Source: Pachyseris speciosa
Taxonomy: Eukaryota > Cnidaria > Anthozoa > Scleractinia > Pachyseridae
Direction: 5' to 3'
NCBI GenBank assembly: GCA_016490735.1
Contig: JAEMWC010000449.1
Location: 286,001-350,000, forward strand
DNA: 64,000 nt
The notes beneath the pieces were generated by a model. That model did not search any database and was not told the origin of the DNA. It saw nothing but the letters and a program-made list of their open reading frames with translations. Numbering within the stretch: position 1 is the stretch's first letter; each line of letters opens with the position of its first letter. Shown here piece by piece: positions 1-12,256 of this stretch. A program made the position numbers and the translations under genes.

Positions 1-409
1 GTTGCCAAAGTTTTCCTCCGCACGAATCTTTCTCCAGCTTGAGAAAACCCGATTTTCCGAATACATAGAATGGTGGTTGGCTATCCAGTGTTTTGGATTG
101 ATCTCCCTCGTTATTTTCTTTAACGGAGGCGATTTCTTCCGCCCGGCGCCTTCACGTTTCCCTCCTCTTCTGTCTATGTTACATTGGATACTTGATTCAA
201 TCCGTTTTATCCAAATACAATGAAATAATTTTAAAAGATGAGTAAAAGAATATTCAGGAACAGATTTTGAGTAAAAGATCGAAGATCAAAAGAACCACAA
301 AGCACGATTGAAGCGGATTTTGTAGATGTCTACGACGCGTAACTTTGATTTCAGGTTGAGGTAACCTCTTTTCAAAAGTTTCATCAAGTCGGGAACGCTT
401 CCCATACTA

Positions 410-638
410 CAAACACATTTCTTACATTTCTTACATTTTTGAAATTCCTTGTATATATTTACGCGGGGATTCCTAGAGTGCCTCCTCGGGTTTTGGCCTA
501 TGGGCCAAAACCCTGCGGGGGCAACAAACACATTTCTTACATTTCTTACATTTTTGAAATTCCTTGTATATATTAACGCGGGGACTCCTAGAGTGCCTCC
601 TCGGGTTTTGGCCTCTGGGCCAAAACCCTGCGGGGGCA
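410..638. repeat. Tandem duplication, two ~115-bp units
   Basis: Two adjacent, nearly identical units start at about 410 and 525. Each ends in a short hairpin made of GGTTTTGGCC and its complement followed by a G-rich run. The open frames across this stretch on both strands are by-products of the duplication and match nothing I recognise. Confidence 0.8.
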
Positions 639-639
639 A

Positions 640-2512
640 TAATAATAATCCAACATGGCGGCCATACTCCAGCTGACCACCTAGTTTACAGCATACATCT
701 TTGATATTAGACATCCTCAGACATCCATGTTATAGTCAATTGACACCTGTCAAAACAAGGCATCCGCTGACCAGTATCACGTGACCATTTCGCGGGCTCA
801 AGTTTGAAGCTCATCGAGGTCAGCTTTTGTTAAGTTGAACGTTGACCAAGTACTGGCTTTTTAATGGATCGCAGGCTTAAGCCTGGGGTCCTTACCATTT
901 ACACGGAAATCCCGGAAATTCTGGTTGGGAAATTAAATGGTACACACCATTCCATCTGGAACATTTCAGAAATTACAGGCCATCGGCTCAATCAACGCAC
1001 TTTTTCTTTTCTTTATGAGCTTTCCAGTTGATACAAGTACATTTCGTGATTTGTCCATTTTGCATTTGGGCAAACTTCAGCACTGCATATTTTCACCTGA
1101 AATTTCCACCCGGATGGTTTGTGTAAATAGGAAGCGCCCTAGGTGTGGGACACCCAAACCAAAACGAGGCTTAATTTTTCGCGTGCTTTCTGTGGCTGGA
1201 AATTTCACATTCAGTTGGTTTCTTCATTTTGAGCCAAACAACTTCATCTTTCGAAGTCCTTCGCTTAAAAGGCATAAAAATCAGGAACTAGTTTAAAGAT
1301 ACTTCGCAAGGTGAATTTCCTAGTGATAAAACGGAAAAGCAAAAGATTTTTCTCAGCCGGGAAAAGCTTAAGACTTGGATCCACTTGCATGGCGCTTGGA
1401 TTGTGTGGTTGAAAAAAAAAATGATTCAACGCATCAAGGACTTTTCCTTTATCGCGGCGTCTTGCAGCTCACCAAGAAAGGTCACTTAACATTTCACCGG
1501 CATTAATGGGTGGAACGAGTAGCTCAAACTTAGTGCATGGAAGAAGTTCTTCCTTTGAACAAACAACTTGCTATTTTTGGAGATTCCTTTTTTTCATTAA
1601 GTGGATACGTATGTTCAAGAGCCTCTACATCGCAGGCGAATTAAGTCAATTGAAGATTAACATTTGGTATAATCGTCGTTACATTTCTTGGATCAGGGAT
1701 GATACTTGTATTTTTCTTTCGTCTGGACAAAAATAACCATCATCTCTACTAGTTTTGGACGCAAAGAGGTAGTTAAATTGTTTGTTCGTTTTGCTGTTTT
1801 GCTTGCAAGCGATCACGAACGAGTGCTTTTACTCCGCTTGGCTGACTGTTTTTCGACGTCTGTGCCTCAACAGCGTTAAGAAATTTTCGCTCTTATCTTA
1901 TTAACACGTAATTGCAATGGGTCCTCGTCAAAAAGGGTTAAAGCCCCGGCTAAACGATCAAACATTTTCCTCCAACATCGTGTTTGTCAAACTTAACGTT
2001 GGGTGGCTAAACGCACAAACAATGTTTGACCAAACGCTAGACAAAGTGAGTCCACAGAACGATTTTTTGCGTATTATCGCTGAAATTTCCACGTTATTTG
2101 GTTCATTTGGTTGCACGCTTTGTTGGTTGGGGTGGCTAAATGATCAAACATTTGTTCGTAACGCAAAATTTTGGATGAAAATATTGATCTAGATCAAACA
2201 TGGAAAGCCATTTAAGCGTAATGTTGAGAGATGTGGCTAACGGTCAAACATGCTCGCCCAACACGATGTTGGATGAAATGATTTTTGTTTGTTTAAATTT
2301 GTTTTCGTAGAAACATACGCGTCGTATATTGTGTTTTCTTGTAATGTTTTAATGTTTTGAGGTTACGTTTTTGCACCGTGGTCAATTCCTGTTGACTGCT
2401 CTAAACATAAAATATTGGCGCAAGGAAAGTCATGCGAAGTTGTTAAATACTATTACAAAAAAAGAAACATAATCGTGGAGCTCCGCTTTTAGGCTCAGCT
2501 TGGCTAAATCTA
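640..2512 (+). repeat. Interspersed repeat R1, copy a
   Basis: This stretch matches 34430-36241 and, inverted, 6358-7918, in order and with moderate divergence. Shared landmarks are CCAACATGGCGGCCATACTC near the left, a run of GTGGCTAAACGATCAAACAT-type motifs in the last third, and an end containing GGAGCTCCGC followed by TTGGCTAAATCTA. I see no credible coding capacity; the small frames are not conserved between copies. It is a non-autonomous repeat of unknown class. The left border of this copy is unclear because bases 1-635 differ from the other copies. Confidence 0.7.
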
Positions 2513-3460
2513 TTTATTAAAAACTACGGATATCAGATTTCCAGCATTTTCATTGGCTAGCCGGACACAGGCTCTCAGCTCATATACTTGCACTACCTTA
2601 TATGGTCAATGAACGCTTCAGCAAACATAGAAAGCTCAAAAAAATTTTCCAACGAAACGGCAGCTATTAAAACATCAGTCGTCTCGCAGCGGAATTAACG
2701 AGTAGAGATTTCGAAACTGGAACCGAAATAAAAAAGGAATTCCTTGCGAACGACAACAAACAGTACTGGAATCGTCTTAAAAAAATTGTTGCAGCGCTAA
2801 GAAAATTTTACGGGTTGTTGATCTTTAGCTAATAGCAAAACGCACTTATATTTACGAAAATACGTAATGAGTTTTTGAACTTAACTAAACGAAATTGAAA
2901 ATATGTATTCAACAACAAGTGTCACGGGCTCACTGGCCAGTTTATTCAAAACAAACTGAACAAACAAGAACTTCAGCTAAAATTTTTAGCAATAATCCAA
3001 TATTGAAAATCTTTCCAGCGATCAGTGACACTTTTTCAAACTTAACAGTCAGTAAAAATGTTCTAACCTGCACTCGATGGAACGTATCAATCACTAGCTT
3101 TAAACTTTCCAATTACAGATATGATGTTTTGTAAAAAAAAAAAAGAAAAAAGAAAAAAGATGAATCGCCGCTCTCTCTCAACCATTCAGAGCAAATCAAC
3201 TCTGTAATTTTTCCAAAAACGACCCTAAACTGAAGCTTCAACGTTATTCTCGGACAGTTTCATTGAATTCATTCAACTATGCTCGGAAACGTAGCAACAC
3301 GCCGAAAGGTTTTCGTGCCCTTTTTGTTTAGTCAAGTGATGGACAAATGTTTCCCTTTTTCGGTTTTCGCTTTCTCCGAGTTCATTTCATCCACTTTTTT
3401 TGTTCAGATTCTCAATTATATGTCGTAGAGTTTTTAATAAAACAATTATTCTACTCGGGC
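2513..3460. other. Non-coding, no gene seen
   Basis: AT-rich DNA with an A-rich run at about 3131-3160. The ORF at 2895-3134 has no recognisable domain and reads like chance. Nothing else is supported. Confidence 0.5.
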
Positions 3461-3468
3461 TTGCTGGA

Positions 3469-3526
3469 TGTGAAATGAGTATAACCAACTTGGCGCTACG
3501 CGCCTCGTTGGTTATTTATCACTTCA
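3469..3526. repeat. Short foldback hairpin
   Basis: Two arms around ATAACCAACTTGGCGC and its near complement are separated by three bases and followed by matching TGAAAT/ACTTCA flanks. It resembles a small MITE or its terminal remnant and codes for nothing. Confidence 0.55.
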
Positions 3527-4126
3527 TATCTAGCGCGCCCTCCTAAAATAATTGTTAAATATTAAGCACTCACCATGAAGTCGGTAAAGTAGTCTTGCTA
3601 TGCAACCTTTCTCGGAAAAAAAAAAAGCTCGAAAATCTCATCTGTTTTTGACTATAGTCCACAGGTGGCTGTCTAGGTTACAAGCACTTATCATTTGGGT
3701 TAATTGCTACAAGGGACGTTGCCAAGAAACAGTGACGTGCGGGCCGGTTTGGTAACGACGATTCTGTATTCAGGGTGAACTAGTTCTCAGCAGGCTACAT
3801 GTTGCTTTTAGGCTGGATCTCTTTGCTCAAAGTATTATCTCGTGATATAACCGAATATCAATGCGAAAGATTGCCAATGACACTCTATCACCCAGCTGGC
3901 ACTGATCGGTTGCCGTGGATTGCATCACCCAGAATGGTTCAAAACATTAGTGGGACACAAAAATATATTGAAAGACAATTATGATTTATCAGAGGATCAG
4001 AATGTATAGAAAATGAACCAAAAACTATAGTGTGTCGTCCTTATTACGGCTGGTCTATTTTCCTTTCTGTGTGTGTTTCAGTCTTAAAAGATATGTGAGG
4101 GTTATTTAACTGGAACGAGGGTGTAT

Positions 4127-4192
4127 GTGATATATTCACCTGGTACCGGCCCGAGGGGCGGTGCCAGGTGAATATATCACATACCCCCGAGG
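4127..4192. repeat. Long perfect-arm hairpin
   Basis: Arms of about 28 bases (TGTATGTGATATATTCACC and its complement) surround a GC-rich loop. The hairpin lies at the left part of the ~1.09-kb stretch present only in copy 1 of the segmental duplication, so it is probably part of an inserted element. Confidence 0.65.
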
Positions 4193-4628
4193 GACAGGTA
4201 GATAACATGCTTATTTGTCAGTTGGTGAGGTTTCACTAAAAGAAATAGATGGTCATTAAATAACGAAGACCTTAGTTTCTACTTGGTCGTGTTTTATTTT
4301 AAAAATACTTTTAATGGTAGATTGTAGGAGGTGAGGTTTCGACTGTAAACATGTTTTTCTTGATTTTCGGTTATGCTTTTACAACAATGCGTAGACAACG
4401 TGTTTTGTTATACTGGTACACAGTGGGATTGAATTTAGTTCTGTATTATTTACACAACAATATGTACAGACGTTTTCTTTTGTCTGCTGGTATTCGTGGT
4501 AAACATGTTTGTTACTTTTGCATACAGTGCATTCAGTACACTGCAGTCGCGTAGTTGAACGACTGTCGTTAAATTTTCAGAAAAACGAGCTCTCGCCTAG
4601 CACTGTTTGTAAACAACGATGAGCGACA

Positions 4629-4856
4629 GTGAAGGTAGATTTGCTTTGTGAATGGGACAAGTCAGGGTCACAACTAGGATGCTTAGACGTTGAAAATGCT
4701 GTTTCGGATTTTAACACTCCTGGAGAAATTAATTTATTGATTGAAGGTCCACCCGCTACCAATGTCGTTGCAGCGAGTAAGCCCTACGAAGAAGTTATGG
4801 AGAAGAGAAAGGGGGAATACGCGGTATACAAGTCGTTGCGACGAAGAGGTTGCTAA
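4629..4856 (+). pseudogene. Unrecognised ORF in an inserted segment
   Basis: A 75-codon open frame with an acidic start (CEWDKSGSQLGCLDVENAVSD) and a basic end. It begins beside a second short frame starting ATGAGCGACAGTGAAGG at 4619, suggesting a first exon of a mobile-element protein that has picked up a frame change. It lies in DNA absent from the duplicated copy at 60.9 kb. I do not recognise the protein. Confidence 0.3.
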
Positions 4857-5881
4857 ACGAAACAGTTGCTACATACCAGCTAACACACGAAAGACCACCG
4901 CGTGGTCAGTAACTGTTTGACATTTCCTCTGTGTTTGCTTGTTTTTCTTTAGAGTTTACAAGTAATGGGAGACTAAGTCGAGGGGAATATGAGTAGGGGA
5001 ATATGAGCATGGGAAATATATATTGCATTGTTTTGCTATTGTTATCGGCTACTGTGTCAGCCCCGCACTCCCCTGTTACAATCAAAGCCGCCACCAACTT
5101 TTCAGACAGTGAATAATTATGAGGGGTTATGTTACATACTCGCCTGAAAATAACAAAGGAAACCGAGCCAACTGACGAATAAGACAAAATACCTGGCTAC
5201 TTCGCCGTTAGAAGTGCTACCTCTTAATGGCTAAAACTGAATTTGAACTTCGCCTGCAAAACTAGATGCTGAAAGCTGCTAACGGTTATTTTCATCATTT
5301 CGGACAATTGTTTCCAAAGAAAAAATGAACCACTTTCAATACATTCGACCTCTAGTAATGAGGATCACATCCTGCGTACGCTTATAAATATCTTTTCTTC
5401 CTATTGTGCTGATAAGCCGGAATTCTTAGTATAACCTCAGTTTAAACGCACAAGTTTCAAAGAAAAGCAAGTGTTTTAAGAAAAAGATTCATCGTATGCT
5501 ATTAGATTTTCTATTCGTAACAACTATAATTTTAATACTGAGGTGATAAGCCTATTAATGAAGAGTACTTATCATAATATCTATTAATGCTTTTGTTTTT
5601 TTGCTCTTTTCTTGACATTTCCTGTTTTATCTTTGTTTTTCTATTGAGTTTTTCCCTTTGATTTTGTAAAGTGAGTTTCGGTTTTGTTCTGTGTATTCTT
5701 AAAATGAATATTAATAATAATTATAATAATATGAATAATATATAAGGACTGATCCGCATCGACTAGCTCTAAAGCTATTTGCGGCCCAGTATATTACGAA
5801 TTGTCTGTTCTTTTCATAAAAGTTGTAACTAATTTTAAATAGTTTGTAATAATATAGCAATAACTCACTTCGTGTTCACAG

Positions 5882-6024
5882 GATTTCTACTTTATTTCAA
5901 AGACAAGCCAATCCTGGGATATTGCGTGGACTCCGGATTCAGGACCGACATATATGAGTTTTTCTTTCAGGCCTCCACTGTGATTGTTGACGCGCGGGAG
6001 AATGGGTCCAAGGAACACGCCTCA
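5882..6024 (+). CDS. Exon A of an unidentified duplicated host gene
   Basis: A 143-base segment bounded by an acceptor (TTCACAG) and a donor (GTAAGT). It encodes a fragment containing YFKDKPILGYCVDSGFR and STVIVDARENGSKEHAS with no stop. The same exon occurs at 62205-62347 with mostly conservative codon changes, which argues that it was under protein-level selection. The next exon (6264-6299) is in phase 0. I do not recognise the family; nothing upstream shows a start codon or promoter. Confidence 0.55.
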
Positions 6025-6140
6025 GTAAGTGCCAAGCCCTTGTTATCCTCTTGTTTATTTGTTTGTTCACCACCTTTTGAACAGGTTTGATTAAACGACG
6101 CAGATTTAGGTTGACCAATTCAGTTTCGGTCAAGCTAGGG

Positions 6141-6187
6141 TAAACCTTTTTTTTTTTTTTTGTCGTCGTCGTCGTCGTCGTCGTCGT
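6141..6187. repeat. Poly-T plus (GTC)n microsatellite
   Basis: About fifteen T residues followed by about ten GTC units, inside the intron between exons A and B. It is absent from the second copy of the segment near 62.5 kb. Confidence 0.85.
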
Positions 6188-6263
6188 TAAAACTTGGTGC
6201 TTGTTACTAATCTTGTCACAAAATGTGGTTAACAAACTTCATTATTGTCATTTGTTATCTTAG

Positions 6264-6299
6264 TTCGCAGAAGTTGTGGATTATGTCAAGAAACGTGAG
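6264..6299 (+). CDS. Exon B of the duplicated host gene
   Basis: A 36-base exon, FAEVVDYVKKRE, bounded by TTATCTTAG and GTACGC. It is repeated at 62556-62591 with a single clear amino-acid change. The reading phase joins exon A (ending phase 0) and exon C (starting phase 0). An alternative donor, GTGAGG, lies five bases earlier, so the exact 3' edge is uncertain. Confidence 0.5.
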
Positions 6300-6357
6300 G
6301 TACGCATACCCTTGTATTGTTTTTCCTCTTATCAATTCTTTTCAGTTGTCAGTTACA

Positions 6358-7871
6358 AAAACAATACACGACGCATATGTTTGTTTCAAAAGAAAGTTAA
6401 GAATCAAACAACGATCAAACATTTTCGTCCAACGTCGTGTTTGAACGTTTAGCCACCTCTCTCAGCATTGCATTTTTATTCTTAAATGGCTTTCCACGTT
6501 TCATCTAGATCTAACATTTTTATCCAACATTTCGTATTACGAAGAACTGTTTAATTGTTTAGCCACCCCAAACCAACAAAACGTGCACAGCCGGTAAAAA
6601 GCAACCAAATGAACCCCTAAAGTCGAAATTTCACCGATAATACCCAGAAAATCGTTCTGTGGACTCACTCTGTCTAGTGTTTGCTCAAACATTGTTTGTG
6701 CGTTAATAGCCACCCAACTTTATGCTTAGCAACTGATGATGTTGGATGAAAATGTGTGATCGTTTAGCCGGGGCGTTAATCCTTAATTTTACGAGGACTC
6801 ATTGCAGTTACGTGTTAATAAGATGAGGGCAAAAGTTTCTTAACGCTGTTGAGGCACCGAGGTCGAAAAACAGTCAGCTAAGAGGGGTAAAAACACTTGT
6901 TCGCTAGCAAAGGAAACAACGTAACAAACAAACAAAAAATTCAACTACTTCTTTGCGTCCAAATCGAATACAGACGTACAGATGATTGTTATTTATATCC
7001 AGTCGAGAGAAAAATACAAGTTTCATTCCTGAACAAAAGCAACAACGATTCAACCAAACGTTAAGCTTCAATTTATTTAATTTACCTCACTGTCCTGTGT
7101 TGGAGAAGTTTCTACCATTTGAAAATACGTAACCTTAAGTAAAGTAAAAACAAGCATCCGCAAGAATAGTAACCAGTTTGTCCAAAGAAAGAGCTTCTTC
7201 CACAGAGTTTGAGCTACTCGTTCCTCCCATTAATACTGGTGAACTGTTAATTGACCTTTCTTGGTAAGATGCAAGATGCTGCTGTAAAGTGAAAGCCCTT
7301 GAAGCGTTGAATTACTTTGTTTTCAACCACACAATCGATCCAAGTTTAAAGCTTTTCCTGAGAAAAATCTTTCGCCCTTCCTTTGAAAATTCATCTTCCG
7401 GAGTATCTTTTGAAAAATTCTTGATTTTTATGCCTTTTACGTGAATTAAAAGACAAACTTCGATCGAAGAAGATGAAGTTGTTTTGATCAAAATGAAGAA
7501 ACCAACTGAATGTGAAATTACGAGCCGCAGAAATCGCGCAAAAAATAAGCCTCGTTTTGGTTTTGGTGTCCCACACCTGACTTGAGCCTGCGATCCAATC
7601 GAAAGGAAGTACCTGATCAGCGGTCAACTTAAAAAAAAGCTGACCTCGATGAGGTCTTAACTTGAGCCCGCGATATGGTCACGTGACACTGTTTTGACAG
7701 GTGTCAATGGCCATAAGATGGCTGTCCAGTATCAAAGACGTACACTGTAAACTAGCTGGTCAGCTGGGCCAGGTGGAGTATGGCCTCCATGTTGGATTAT
7801 TATGATTATTATTAGGATGTTATTAATTATTGGGCAACTCCGTCGTCGTGTGGTGACGCCCGTGAGCAAAT

Positions 7872-7903
<32 letters not shown>

Positions 7904-7918
7904 AGGTATGGTGCTCCA
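6358..7918 (-). repeat. Interspersed repeat R1, copy b (inverted)
   Basis: Reverse-complement match to R1 copies a and c, running from the ACACGACGCATATGTTTG block to GTATGGTGCTCC. The terminal part with GGAGCTCCGC is missing at its left, so this is an end-truncated copy. It sits at the edge of the duplicated segment, in the intron between exons B and C. The minus-strand ORF at 7391-7627 is part of the repeat and not a gene. Confidence 0.7.
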
Positions 7919-9797
7919 CTAATAATAATTATACAAATAAATTATAATAATCATAACAAAAATTCCCAGAATCCCTCGAGGCTAATTTTTTTCCAAGCTT
8001 TATAATTTTGGCAATTTTATACCTAGGGGTGAGTCACACCAGGTAAAGATAATATTTGCCATAAAATATCTGTTACTAGAGTGCTGCTGTCATCAGTCAC
8101 GTGAGTATTCCTGAAATAGCGTTTTAGGCTACTTTTACAAGATTTCTTGACCAGTTTAAAGGCAAATAGAATATTTGAGGTTACATTTTTGTGGGGCATA
8201 TGAAAATGACCACTTGACGTCTAGCATTTGAAATTTTAGGGGGCAATGCAAATGAGCGAAAATTTTGGAGGACTAGGTCGAGTGCTTTGTAGACTCAACG
8301 TTATTTTACACGAAATGGAAAATTTTAGATAAAGTAGGGATCCCCCTGACAATTATTCAAATGACCAGAAGCAGGGCATGACGTCACCAGTCACGTGGTA
8401 AGAAGGTATGGAATATTTTACAAAAATGAAATATTTTACAAAACAAGAAAATAAAAAAATGGATATTTTGGGCAAATCGTATGGAGAAAATGCTTCATAA
8501 GTGCACCGTACCTCCCAACAAAACGTATGCATTGGGTTTCCCCCTGATTCATCCAAGCGTTTGGCACACCACGCGACGGAGCATCGTCAAAGTACTCTTC
8601 GATGCGATTTTGGACAATTTCAACGTTAAAAATTACTATTACCTTGGTTCTTACGAATGAATCACAGATGGAGAGCTCTACTTAGCTGTGATTAGAGAGA
8701 CTTTGCCTTTGATTTTCGGCAGTTCTGAGTTGACGTGAGTCGTCATCACGATTCAGGATTCTGGCAGTCGGTTTCGAGAAACGTCTATCGACTGAGTGCT
8801 AATCCCAGAAAAATAAAAGAATCGTGATAGTGACTACTATTTTGGAGTTGACGGCAGTCGAGCCGAGAAATGTTTAAGAATGTGTGTATATATAAACAAG
8901 CTGGTCGAGTCAGGTCAAGAATCCAATCACAACATGGACAATTTTAAGCATAAGCTTAACTTTGAAGGGAAACTATTAAGCGTAATTCCAGGATCCAGGA
9001 TTTATTCTGGTAAGCGACATTTCTCTCTAGCTATTGTTTATGTTCTAAGGACAGTATGCGTGTTTTTTCATTTTCAATAACAAAATGTTTGAACTTGATC
9101 GATTAATGACAAGATTTTAAAATTAAGTTACACTGGAAATAAACTCTGTTCACTGAATCGCATGCATAGCTTTTCGCTTTTTCACTGCTTTTACCCGGAG
9201 GTGTAGCTTTATCCCAAACTGAATCCCGAATCAGATTTTACCGTTTATTTTACGATTAGTTCCGACAGAGATGGAAGTACCGAGCGAGTTTGTTCAAGAA
9301 TTTATCCGGACGGTGTACGTAGTGATGAATCCCAAGACTCCGGGCTTTATTTTTCGGTTCGATTAGTTTCAATAGAAACAGAAACTTGTGAATGAATTTG
9401 GTCGAGTGAACAGCTTCCTGGAAGAGCTATAAAGCTTTTTATAAGTATAAATCAATTTGAAGCAAGGACTGAATTAACCTTTCCTAAGAGAAAATAAGTT
9501 TGTTTTATTTGATGAAGCAATGAAAATGCATTTTGCTTATCAAAATATCTTTAAGCCAGTGTAAGCTATTCAGAATAACAGTATCAGGACGTTTACAGCT
9601 TTTTTGACTAGGCTAAGATTGAAATACAATATGATTACAGAAAACCACTTTCTTACTGTTGACTTTTACCATTTGTTGTTGTTTGGTAATCACCAGTTAA
9701 CCTCCACTTTTACTGATCAGTTTTAAACAAGTGTTTAATTGTTTATTTGAAGATCTCAGCATAGCATTTTTTGAATTACTTTATTCTGTGGCCTTTA
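7919..9797. other. Intron or intergenic DNA, no gene seen
   Basis: AT-rich sequence with scattered short frames (for example 8353-8556 minus and 8880-9080 plus) that lack domains and splice context. No repeat with clear ends was recognised. Confidence 0.45.
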
Positions 9798-9980
9798 TAC
9801 ACCTTATTCCAAAATGGCCGCCAATTTATTGTTCTTTTGTTTTCATGTTAATTAGCCCTCTTTGCCTCATTTTCACTTCAAAATTCTTTTGTATTTTGTA
9901 CATGTTGACGAGGCAAAGAGGGCTAATTAACATGCAAACAAAAGAATAATAAATTGGCCGCCATTTTGGAATAAGGTGTA
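9798..9980. mobile_element. Foldback MITE, ~183 bp
   Basis: The two halves are inverted repeats of one another: TACACCTTATTCCAAAATGG at the left and its complement at the right, with matching interior GGCAAAGAGGGCTAATTAAC arms and a loop of about 40 bases. TA is present at both outer edges. It is non-coding; the ORF at 9731-9949 runs through it by chance. Confidence 0.85.
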
Positions 9981-10660
9981 TTCTACTTCCACTTTATGTG
10001 CAAATTTTCCTTTGAAAATATTTGTCCTGTGCAAAGAGCACCTGACAAAAGATGACAACTTACAGTATTTCCGTATTTGTCATTATTTCCATAATTTCCA
10101 CTGACTCTAAACAGTGAAGGTTTGCATGAAAGCAAATTTTGATGTGACAATGGTGTGTTATGTGTATGAGGCATTAACAAACACAACAAAGGAAAATATA
10201 TCTGACAATTTTTCATTACCATAAAATCTCACGACTGATGATGCCTGCAGTTACATCAGCAACATAATAGGTCTGTACAGTACAGTGTGCAGTGTTCATC
10301 GCGCAGAATGCAGCGACACATCCAGGACTTATATGTAGAGTCCGAGCAAAATTTCAAATTCAATCAGGCTGCGCGATGGTTAAACAATAAAGAAAATGAC
10401 CAGAAAACGGCCGACAACGCATACTTGTTTAGAGTTTACGTGCTTCATGCTTATGTTTCGTAGTGGTTATCATATGGCTTTTGTAGATGAGACATTAATG
10501 GAATAAAGGAGACGTTTTTTAAGATGTTACGAATAGTGGATCTAGTCGTTTTCTTTTCCTGAATTTGGTCCATTTCAGGGAAAATATTGTATGAGGAAAT
10601 ATTTGGAGGAAGAATTTTTCTCCTTCAAAGTGCCCTTCCGACGGTTATCATACGGCTTTG

Positions 10661-10693
10661 GATGTATGTTGGATGTATGTTGGATGTAGGTTG
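10661..10693. repeat. Short tandem repeat (TTGGATGTA)n
   Basis: Three near-perfect copies of a nine- to ten-base unit. No function is implied. Confidence 0.6.
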
Positions 10694-10927
10694 CTCTTTT
10701 GGCTACGCTAAGAGTGCAATAAAAATAAGTTTTTTATCACAGCAAACAACTTTTTTACGATTGACTTAACTAATTTTACCATTGTTGTTGTTTCATTTTC
10801 ACAATTACCTTGGTCCACTAACATTGATCAATTATTTGTTATTGTAGTTTTGTTTGTTTTAATCCAGCTTAGCATTCTTGAATCTAATTCATTCTATGGA
10901 GGCTAGATTATTGAATTTGAGACTGTA

Positions 10928-11075
10928 GGCCCCGGTTGTTTAAAGAGCGGATAATTCTATCCAGCGAATAAGTCGCTATCCAGCGGATACAACGTATCGC
11001 AACTGATACATTTTATCCGCTGGGTAGCGTCTTATCCGCTGGATAGAGTTATCCGCTCTTTGAACAACTGGGGCC
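10928..11075. mobile_element. Foldback MITE, ~148 bp
   Basis: Inverted arms start GGCCCCGGTTGTTTAAAGAG and return as CTCTTTGAACAACTGGGGCC, with repeated TATCCAGCG/CGCTGGATA blocks inside. The interior units repeat, so the element may have formed from tandem inverted copies. It is non-coding. Confidence 0.85.
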
Positions 11076-11932
11076 AGTACTCTTCAAGCATTTTTCATGT
11101 GCAAATTTGTCCTTCAGAATATGTTTGCTATTAGTGCACAAACAGGACAATTTCCTATGTTTATAATAATTGTGCCATTGCCTCTGAACAGTTGTTACTG
11201 CAGAAAACAACTTTTATGCCATTGTTTTTTTTTAATTTTTACTATTGTTGTTGTTTGATGATCACCATTCCCTCCAGTAACTGATCAGATTTTCATTATT
11301 TTGATTGTCTTGTTTATTTCAATATTCAGCTTAGCATTTCTTGAATTAATCTAATTGGTTTCTAATTTGTTCGAGTTAAAACTGCTCAACTCTATAAGCA
11401 TTATTTTGGTGTGCAAATATGTCTTTGAAAATAATTATGTTTGCCTGTGCATAAAGGAGGACAAATAATATTATGACATGTTGGTAAGTTATATTCAAAT
11501 GTGCCATCAACTCTGAACAGTGGTGGAATGCATGAAAACACATTTTATGTGACTTTAGTCTTTTTGCGCCAGCATTAGCAAACACAATTTAAGTCGGAGG
11601 AAAAATATACATTTATGCCTGTAACTACAGTGTGCATTTGCTTATAAGTGGAATATGTGGTCCCAGCCAGATTTGAATAAGCCTAATTTGTAATTTCTGG
11701 AACAAAAAAAAAATTGGTCAAGTTGACAACTGATCAAGCCTGCAGCATATATAAGATGACAGCTTTTCTCAATTTTATTTATTATCAGCCTGCACCCTAC
11801 ATTTTGCATTGATATGATGCAGAACCCTGGACAGTTTTCACTGCGAAAATTTGCCCAAGTTTTACTGATCCTTTTAGGTCAATGTAAAACTATCCTAAGA
11901 AAATTAGTTTCTAGCAACCTATTGGTACTTGT
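11076..11932. other. Non-coding, no gene seen
   Basis: AT-rich DNA between a MITE and transposon A. The minus-strand ORF at 11376-11585 shows no domain. This is probably still the long intron between exons B and C. Confidence 0.4.
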
Positions 11933-12256
11933 GTCATAACTAGCCTGCAGTGCAGGCGTACTTCGGGCGCGCGAGTGCACATTTTCGTATTAGGGCGCCA
12001 TCTTGGATTTGGTAACTGTAGAGGGTTGGGGCGAGGAAAAATTTGCCGAGGGAGTAGGCGCGAGGTGGAAAAAACGGGCGTGGGGGGAGGGGGAGGGAAG
12101 GCGAAAAATACGCCTGCCCGCAGTGTTTGTTCGCTTGCAGAACCCGTACACCAGATAGACGGGGTCTCTGATTGGTGCGGTAGATTGCAAATTGATCGAT
12201 AGCTGTCAATCTAAGATAGTTTTTCTTCCGGCCGTTCCTTCTGATTTGCAGAGATA

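Larger units (their letters stand above)
3560..6358. repeat. Segmental duplication, copy 1
   Basis: This stretch aligns with 60490-62655 over introns and exons. Shared anchors are CACCATGAAGTC near the left, CTCGTGATATAACCGAATAT in the middle and the exon around 5900. Copy 1 carries about 1.09 kb (roughly 4096-5184) that copy 2 lacks, and an inverted R1 repeat has landed at its right end. Copy 2 instead carries about 0.5 kb extra near 61540-62055. The pattern is an old local duplication of part of a host gene followed by independent insertions. Confidence 0.75.

Noticed and set aside
286..714. 142-codon minus-strand ORF near the left end
   Set aside because: It translates the 115-bp tandem duplication; the repeated peptide has no domain.
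5939..6235. Minus-strand ORF with poly-Thr/Lys
   Set aside because: Antisense of exon A plus the poly-T/(GTC)n repeat.
12060..12115. G-quadruplex or regulatory island
   Set aside because: G-rich run GTGGGGGGAGGGGGAGGG is present, but it is part of the subterminal repeat of transposon A; no independent evidence of function.
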